This document shows positions 14,117 to 18,479 of a stretch of DNA of 18,479 nt, in pieces. Below the pieces are notes generated by a model. That model searched no databases and was not told where the DNA came from. It saw only the letters and a list, made by a program, of their open reading frames with translations. Position numbers and translations under genes: made by a program. The DNA is from Paracoccaceae bacterium (lineage in GTDB: Bacteria; Pseudomonadota; Alphaproteobacteria; Rhodobacterales; Rhodobacteraceae), in contig SBFT01000108.1 of the NCBI GenBank assembly GCA_006227805.1, positions 1 through 18,479 on the forward strand. The letters are read 5' to 3'. Every line of letters begins with the position of its first letter. Positions within the stretch are counted from its first letter, which is position 1.

Positions 14117-15514
14117 CTAGCTGGCCGCCTTCCACAGGCCTTCGGCCTTGACCTTGGCATAGCCTTCGTCCAGCGCCTTGCGGGCGCGGTCGAACATGAT
14201 GTCGATCTCTTCGGGCTTGATGACCAGCGGCGGGGAAATGATCATCCGGTCGCCGACATGGCGCATCACCAGGTTGTTGGCGAAGCAGCGTTCCCGGCAG
14301 ATATACCCGACGGTGCCCGGTTCGGACGCGAACTTGGCGCGGCTGTCCTTGTCCGGCGTCAGCGCGAGCGAGCCCATCAGACCGACCAGCTTGGCCTCGC
14401 CGACCATCGGGTGATCGGTCAGGTCCTCCATCTTCCGGCGCAGATAGGGGCTGGCCACCTCGCGCACGTGCCGGATGACGTTTTCCTCTTCCAGGATGCG
14501 CAGGTTCTCCAGCGCCACGGCGGCCGCCACCGGGTGACCGGAATAGGTATAGCCGTGGTTGAATTCGACACTGCCGATGACAGAAGCCACCTCGTCGCAG
14601 ACGATCGACCCGCCGATGGGCTGATAGCCCGAGGACAGACCCTTGGCGATCGTCATGATATGCGGGCGGATGTTCAGGGTCTGGCTGCCGAACCAGTTGC
14701 CGGTCCTGCCGAAGCCGCAGATCACCTCGTCGGCGATCAGCAGGATCTCGTACTTGTCGCAGATGCGCTGGATCTCGGGCCAGTAGGTGTCGGGCGCCAC
14801 GATCACGCCGCCCGCGCCCTGCACCGGTTCGGCGATGAAGGCTGCGATGCGGTCCTCGCCGAAATGCAGGATCGCCTCCTCGAGTTCGCGCGCGCGGGCA
14901 ATGCCGAATTCCTCGGGCGTCATGTCGCCGCCTTCGGACCACCAGTTCGGCTGGTTGATATGATAGATATCGGGAATCGGCATGCCGCCCTGGGCATGCA
15001 TCCCGGACATGCCGCCCAGCGACCCCGACCCGACCGAGGACCCGTGATAGGCATTCTTGCGGCTGATGATGATCTTCTTGCCCGGCTTGCCCTTCACGTC
15101 CCAATAGGTGCGCACCATGCGGATGTTGGTGTCGTTCGCCTCGGACCCCGAACCGGCGAAGAAGACATGGTTCAGGTCGCCCGGCGCCAGTTCGGCCAGC
15201 TTCGCCGCCAGGGCGATGACGGGAACATGGGTCGTCTGGAAGAAGGTGTTGTAATAGGGCAATTCGCGGATCTGGCGCGCGGCGACTTCGGCCAGTTCCT
15301 CGCGACCATAGCCGATGTTGACGCACCACAGTCCCGCCATCCCGTCGATGATGCGGTTGCCTTCGCTGTCGGTCAGCCAGACACCGCTCGCGCGGGTGAT
15401 CACGCGCGGGCCCTTGGCCGCGAGGCCCTCGGCATGGGTGAAGGGGTGCATGTGATGCGCGGAGTCCAGCGCCTGCAACTCGGCCGTCGGCATGTGGTTC
15501 GTGATCTGCACCAT
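14117..15514 (-). CDS. spuC: Putrescine-pyruvate-type aminotransferase (class III, SpuC-like)
   Basis: This is a 465-residue PLP-dependent class III aminotransferase. It closely follows Pseudomonas SpuC as I remember it: DAMAGLWCVN-like (DGMAGLWCVNIGYGREEL), PYYNTFFQTTHVPV, FFAGSGSEANDTNIRMVR, AYHGSSVGSGSLGGM, EPVQGAGGVIVAPDTYWPEI and LIADEVICGFGRTG. The PLP lysine is Lys291 in IAKGLSSGYQPIGG. SpuC transfers the amino group of putrescine or related diamines to pyruvate, giving 4-aminobutyraldehyde. The adjacent potF/potG support polyamine metabolism. Related omega-amino-acid or taurine-type transaminases cannot be excluded. The ATG at 15514 has AAGGA and AGGAA upstream, and a promoter with a putative GntR operator lies at 15545-15572. 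Confidence 0.88.
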   Translation of the reverse strand: MVQITNHMPTAELQALDSAHHMHPFTHAEGLAAKGPRVITRASGVWLTDSEGNRIIDGMAGLWCVNIGYGREELAEVAARQIRELPYYNTFFQTTHVPVIALAAKLAELAPGDLNHVFFAGSGSEANDTNIRMVRTYWDVKGKPGKKIIISRKNAYHGSSVGSGSLGGMSGMHAQGGMPIPDIYHINQPNWWSEGGDMTPEEFGIARARELEEAILHFGEDRIAAFIAEPVQGAGGVIVAPDTYWPEIQRICDKYEILLIADEVICGFGRTGNWFGSQTLNIRPHIMTIAKGLSSGYQPIGGSIVCDEVASVIGSVEFNHGYTYSGHPVAAAVALENLRILEEENVIRHVREVASPYLRRKMEDLTDHPMVGEAKLVGLMGSLALTPDKDSRAKFASEPGTVGYICRERCFANNLVMRHVGDRMIISPPLVIKPEEIDIMFDRARKALDEGYAKVKAEGLWKAAS

Positions 15515-15544
15515 GACTTGTTCCTATCCTTCAAGCTTGCCGGC

Positions 15545-15572
15545 AGAATATGATCAAATTAACCGGTGTCAA
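15545..15572 (-). promoter_or_regulatory. Promoter of the spuC-like aminotransferase gene
   Basis: On the minus strand, a perfect TTGACA (15572-15567), a 16-bp spacer and TATTCT (15550-15545) lie about 30 bases upstream of the ATG. The spacer contains the TGATCAAATT element that is also found upstream of potF. Confidence 0.65.
15551..15560. promoter_or_regulatory. Candidate GntR operator, copy 1 (TGATCAAATT)
   Basis: TGATCAAATT contains the palindrome TGATCA and lies exactly between the -35 and -10 of the aminotransferase promoter. The same 10-mer recurs at 16362-16371. FadR/GntR regulators bind short palindromes of this kind, and the neighbouring gene encodes one. Binding is inferred. Confidence 0.5.
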
Positions 15573-15577
15573 TCGAA

Positions 15578-16273
15578 TCAGGTGGCCGCACCGCCTGGCG
15601 CAAGGGCGGCGGCGATCTGGTCCATGCCCTGTTCGACGTCCCGCTCCATCGCTTCGGCTGCCGCACCGGCATCCCCCAGGCCCAGCGCGTGAAGCAGTTC
15701 CTTGTGGCGATCCGGCAGGTTTTGAGTGCCGAAACGGCCGCACACGACCCGCAGGGACGGGCCGAACCGCAGCCAGAGATCATCGGCCAGTTCGGCCAGT
15801 ATCGGGGCATCGGCGCGCGCGTAGAGCCTGGCGTGGAACAGATAGTTCTGCCGAAGATATCCCGCCACGTCGCCCGAAAGGATCGCGCGGTCCAGGGCCG
15901 CGTCGATCTGGTGCAGCTCGGCCATCGCGGCGGCGTCGATCCGGGTCGCGGCCCGGCGGGCCAGCTGTGATTCGATTGATTTTCTCAGGAAAACGATCTG
16001 ATCCAGGTCTGCCCCGGTCAGCACCGGAACACTGACCCGCCGGTTGCCCTGAAAGCGCAGCGCCCGCTCCGAGATCAGCCGCCGGATCGCCTCGCGCACC
16101 GGGGTCATGCCCGCGTCCAACGCCTGGATCAGGCCCTGGATCGTCACCGCCTCGCCCGGGGCGAGGTCTCCGAACAGGACCTTGTCGCGCAGGCGGCGAT
16201 AGACGAGTTCGTGCGCGGGCGGCTTCACCGCCGTCGCCCTGGCCGTGTCCGCACGTTTGTCGATCACGTTCAT
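15578..16273 (-). CDS. GntR family (FadR/FCD subfamily) transcriptional regulator
   Basis: This is a 231-residue regulator. The N-terminal winged helix (about residues 18-85) reads ELVYRRLRDKVLFGDLAPGE...TIQGLIQALDAGMTPVREAIRRL, the standard GntR DNA-binding pattern. It is followed by an all-helical FCD ligand domain with histidines in NYLFHARLY and PDRHKELLHAL that may bind metal. The start chosen is ATG 16273 (MNVIDKRADT), preceded by AAGGGGA at good spacing; an in-frame ATG at 16333 would add 20 residues without better support. It sits between the aminotransferase (same strand, 63 bp downstream) and divergent potF. It is therefore the likely local regulator of polyamine uptake and breakdown; the effector is unknown but a polyamine or its product is plausible. 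Confidence 0.88.
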   Translation of the reverse strand: MNVIDKRADTARATAVKPPAHELVYRRLRDKVLFGDLAPGEAVTIQGLIQALDAGMTPVREAIRRLISERALRFQGNRRVSVPVLTGADLDQIVFLRKSIESQLARRAATRIDAAAMAELHQIDAALDRAILSGDVAGYLRQNYLFHARLYARADAPILAELADDLWLRFGPSLRVVCGRFGTQNLPDRHKELLHALGLGDAGAAAEAMERDVEQGMDQIAAALAPGGAAT

Positions 16274-16360
16274 ATCGTCCCCTTTTTGCGCAACGGAAGC
16301 TCTCTTGCACCTCTGTGGCCTGCGTGAAAACATACTTCATATTGCCCACCGAGGCAAAAC

Positions 16361-16390
16361 TTGATCAAATTGGGACAGTAAACGTATCAC
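16361..16390 (+). promoter_or_regulatory. Candidate potF promoter with GntR operator copy 2
   Basis: TTGATC (16361-16366), an 18-bp spacer and TATCAC (16385-16390) form a plausible promoter. The 8-bp palindrome TTGATCAA (16361-16368) and the shared 10-mer TGATCAAATT (16362-16371) overlap the -35. Because the palindrome reads the same on both strands, it may also serve as the -35 of the divergent gntR gene. Confidence 0.45.
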
Positions 16391-16422
16391 TCTGCGTTCG
16401 AAAACCCAAAGGGGAGTAACTG

Positions 16423-17508
16423 ATGAACATCAAAACGCTGTCTCTGACCGCGGTTCTGGCTCTGTCCGCCGCGGCGGTCTCGGCTAACGAGGTCCGGGTC
16501 TACAACTGGTCCGACTACATCGACGAGGAGCTTCTTGCGAAGTTCGAGGCGGAAACAGGCATCAAGCTGGTCTACGACGTGTTCGATTCGAACGAGGTCC
16601 TGGAAACCAAGATGCTGGCCGGAGGGTCGGGCTATGACGTGGTGGTGCCGTCGGGCACCTTCCTGCAACGCCAGATCGCCGCGGGCGCCTTCCAGAAGCT
16701 GGACAAATCCAAGCTGCCGAACCTCGAGAACATGTGGGACGTGGTCGCGGCCCGCACCGCCCAGTACGACCCCGGCAACGAATATTCGATCAACTACATG
16801 TGGGGCACGACCGGCATCGGCGTGAACATCAACAAGGTGAAGGAAGTCCTGGGCGAAGACGCTCCGGTGAATTCGCTGGCGCTGATCTTCGACCCGGCCA
16901 ACATGGAAAAGCTCGCCTCCTGCGGGGTGCACTTCCTCGACGCGCCGACCGAACTGATCCCCGCCGCGCTGAAATACATCGGCGAGAACCCCGACGCCCA
17001 GGACGAGGACACGATCGCCAAGGCGGAACCGGTCCTGATGGGCGTGCGTCCGTACGTCACCAAGTTCCACTCGAGCGAATACATCAACGCCCTGGCCAAT
17101 GGCGACATCTGCGTGGCCTTCGGCTGGTCGGGTGACATCCTGCAGGCCCGCGACCGCGCTGCCGAAGCCGACAACGGCGTCGAGATCGAGTATCACATCC
17201 CGGCGGAAGGCGCGCTGATGTGGTTCGACCAGATGGCGATCCCGGTCGACGCTCCGAACCCGGAAGGGGCGCATGTGTTCCTGAACTTCATCATGGACGC
17301 GCAGAACATGGCGGCGGCATCGAACTATGTCTATTACGCCAACGGCAACGCGGCCTCGAAGGAATTCCTGAACGAGGACGTGATCGGCGACACCGCGATC
17401 TACCCGGATGACGCGACCGTGGAAAACCTCTACACCACGACGCCCTACGATCCCTCGGTCCAGCGGGTCGTCACCCGCCTGTGGACCAAGATCAAATCCG
17501 GCACCTGA
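16423..17508 (+). CDS. potF: Polyamine (putrescine/spermidine) ABC transporter substrate-binding protein
   Basis: This is a 361-residue periplasmic binding protein of the PotF/SpuD/PotD type. A signal peptide (MNIKTLSLTAVLALSAAAVSA, cut after Ala21) precedes the mature start NEVRVYNWSDYI. Its Trp29-Ser30-Asp31-Tyr32 correspond to the polyamine-contacting segment of PotF. YDVVVPSGTFLQRQI, SINYMWGTTGIGVN, DICVAFGWSGDILQA and YHIPAEGALMWFDQMAIP are strong family segments; GWSGD and WFDQM contain the usual Trp/Asp amine contacts. The start has AAGGGGAGT upstream. A perfect intrinsic terminator follows the stop, so the binding protein is probably made in excess over the downstream ATPase. Whether it prefers putrescine or spermidine cannot be told. 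Confidence 0.94.
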   Translation: MNIKTLSLTAVLALSAAAVSANEVRVYNWSDYIDEELLAKFEAETGIKLVYDVFDSNEVLETKMLAGGSGYDVVVPSGTFLQRQIAAGAFQKLDKSKLPNLENMWDVVAARTAQYDPGNEYSINYMWGTTGIGVNINKVKEVLGEDAPVNSLALIFDPANMEKLASCGVHFLDAPTELIPAALKYIGENPDAQDEDTIAKAEPVLMGVRPYVTKFHSSEYINALANGDICVAFGWSGDILQARDRAAEADNGVEIEYHIPAEGALMWFDQMAIPVDAPNPEGAHVFLNFIMDAQNMAAASNYVYYANGNAASKEFLNEDVIGDTAIYPDDATVENLYTTTPYDPSVQRVVTRLWTKIKSGT

Positions 17509-17518
17509 GGCCAGACCC

Positions 17519-17549
17519 GGGCCGGAGCGGACACCGCTCCGGCCCTTTT
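17519..17549 (+). terminator. Intrinsic terminator/attenuator between potF and potG
   Basis: A perfect 12-bp stem, GGGCCGGAGCGG (17519-17530), pairs with its complement at 17534-17545 around a loop of ACA and is followed by TTTT. It lies wholly between the potF stop and the first ATG of potG, leaving one base before that ATG. Confidence 0.85.
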
Positions 17550-17550
17550 C

Positions 17551-18479
17551 ATGCAGGACAAGCCATTGCCAGCGACCGTTTTCGCCCCTTGGGCCGACCC
17601 CAACCAGAAACCCCTGATCCGGTTTCAGAACGTCACCAAGAAGTTCGGTGACTTCGTCGCGATCGACGATCTGACGCTCGACATCTTCGAACGCGAGTTC
17701 TTCGCGCTTCTCGGGCCTTCGGGCTGTGGCAAGACGACGATGATGCGGATGCTGGCGGGGTTCGAGAACCCGACCAGCGGCCGGATCGAGCTGGCCGGCA
17801 AGGACATCGTGCCGGTGCCGCCCAACAAGCGCGCGGTGAACATGATGTTCCAGTCCTACGCGCTGTTCCCGCATCTGTCCGTCTGGGAGAACATCGCCTT
17901 CGGGCTGCGTCGCGACAAGATGCCGAAACTGGACCTGGCGGCCCGGGTCGAGGAAATGCTGAAGCTGACGCGGCTCGAGAAGTTCGCCCAGCGCAAGCCG
18001 CACCAGATTTCCGGCGGCCAGCGCCAGCGCGTGGCCCTGGCCCGCAGCCTGGCCAAGGCGCCCAAGCTTCTGCTGCTGGACGAACCGCTCGGCGCGCTCG
18101 ACAAGAAGCTGCGCCAGGCCACCCAGTTCGAACTGATGGACATCCAGGAAAAGACCGGCACGACCTTCGTGATCGTGACGCATGACCAGGAAGAGGCGAT
18201 GACCGTCGCCAGCCGCGTCGCCGTGATGGACGAAGGCCGCCTGATCCAGGTCTCGACCCCGGCCGAGATCTACGAGGCGCCCAACAGCGTCTATGTCGCC
18301 GACTTCATCGGGGACGTGAACATCATCGAAGGCAGCGTCCGGTCCGTCGGACCCGACCGCTATCGCTTCAGCTGGACCGACAATGGCGGTGCCGTCACCG
18401 CAACGTCCGAGCGTCCCTTTTCGGACGGGCAGAAGGCCTTCCTGGCGATCCGTCCCGAGAAGGTGCAGATCGCGACCGA
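17551..18479 (+). CDS. potG: Polyamine ABC transporter ATP-binding protein (partial, C-terminus beyond right edge)
   Basis: This is the ATPase of a PotFGHI/SpuDEFGH-type importer and is open to the window end (309 residues seen of an expected 360-380). Walker A is GPSGCGKTT with Lys61. The Q-loop lies in MMFQSYALFPHLSVWEN, the signature ISGGQRQRVALARS starts at residue 153, Walker B is LLLLDEP with Asp177-Glu178, and the H-loop His is 211 in VTHDQEEAM. A TOBE-type domain begins after DFIGDVNIIEG. The start is unclear. ATG 17551 directly follows a terminator and has no ribosome-binding site. An in-frame TTG at 17566 has AGGA seven bases upstream and would remove only five residues. Permease genes are expected to follow beyond the window. 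Confidence 0.93.
   Translation, partial: MQDKPLPATVFAPWADPNQKPLIRFQNVTKKFGDFVAIDDLTLDIFEREFFALLGPSGCGKTTMMRMLAGFENPTSGRIELAGKDIVPVPPNKRAVNMMFQSYALFPHLSVWENIAFGLRRDKMPKLDLAARVEEMLKLTRLEKFAQRKPHQISGGQRQRVALARSLAKAPKLLLLDEPLGALDKKLRQATQFELMDIQEKTGTTFVIVTHDQEEAMTVASRVAVMDEGRLIQVSTPAEIYEAPNSVYVADFIGDVNIIEGSVRSVGPDRYRFSWTDNGGAVTATSERPFSDGQKAFLAIRPEKVQIAT

Noticed and set aside
16387..18183. Long minus-strand open frame (about 598 codons) opposite potF and potG
   Set aside because: It shows no recognisable domain and a composition typical of antisense frames. It overlaps two firmly identified genes and a strong terminator.
1..18479. CRISPR arrays, tRNA/rRNA genes, transposases or prophage genes
   Set aside because: No regular spaced repeats, cloverleaf-type sequences, transposase motifs or phage genes were recognised by eye on either strand.

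Overview
The window is a GC-rich (visibly about two thirds G+C), densely coding piece of an alphaproteobacterial chromosome. It carries one edge of a photosynthesis gene cluster. The gene order bchB-bchN-bchF (leftward) | aerR-ppsR-bchG-bch2-bchP-idi (rightward) is the arrangement known from Rhodobacteraceae, so the source is most likely a purple non-sulfur or aerobic anoxygenic phototrophic member of the Rhodobacter/Roseobacter group. The species cannot be named from the sequence alone.

Region 1 (1-9920), bacteriochlorophyll genes. Reading left, bchF, bchN and bchB form a tightly coupled operon with ATGA stop/start overlaps. They encode the 3-vinyl hydratase and the N and B subunits of dark-operative protochlorophyllide reductase; bchB runs off the left edge a few residues before its expected end. 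Reading right, aerR-ppsR encode the cobalamin-type antirepressor and the PAS/Fis-type repressor of photosynthesis genes. They are followed by bchG (chlorophyll synthase), a PucC-family pigment-associated membrane protein, bchP (geranylgeranyl reductase) and idi (IPP isomerase, which feeds the prenyl tail and carotenoids). Three perfect TGT-N12-ACA PpsR boxes are visible. Two lie in the bchF/aerR divergent region and one lies before bchG. Two of them overlap TTGACA -35 elements, so the repressor encoded here probably controls the operons on both sides.

Region 2 (9921-13990), a metabolic cassette outside the classical cluster: a PhzS-like FAD monooxygenase, an alpha-methylacyl-CoA racemase-type (family III CoA-transferase fold) enzyme, and a periplasmic SBP_bac_5 binding protein with no permease beside it. 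The substrate is unknown.

Region 3 (13991-14116), a convergent intergenic gap packed with four hairpins arranged as a duplicated pair, each with an ACG or CGT loop. It probably works as a two-way terminator.

Region 4 (14117-18479), a polyamine module: a putrescine-pyruvate type aminotransferase (spuC-like) and a FadR/FCD-type GntR regulator on the minus strand, diverging from potF (polyamine-binding protein) and potG (ATPase, cut by the right edge). The same 10-mer, TGATCAAATT, occurs in the spuC and potF promoter regions and is a good candidate for the GntR operator. A strong intrinsic terminator sits between potF and potG.

The least expected signal is a GC-rich palindromic repeat family with two copies inside protein-coding DNA. 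One copy encodes the variable linker of BchB. The other encodes the extra C-terminal tail of BchN and places a hairpin just before the bchB start.
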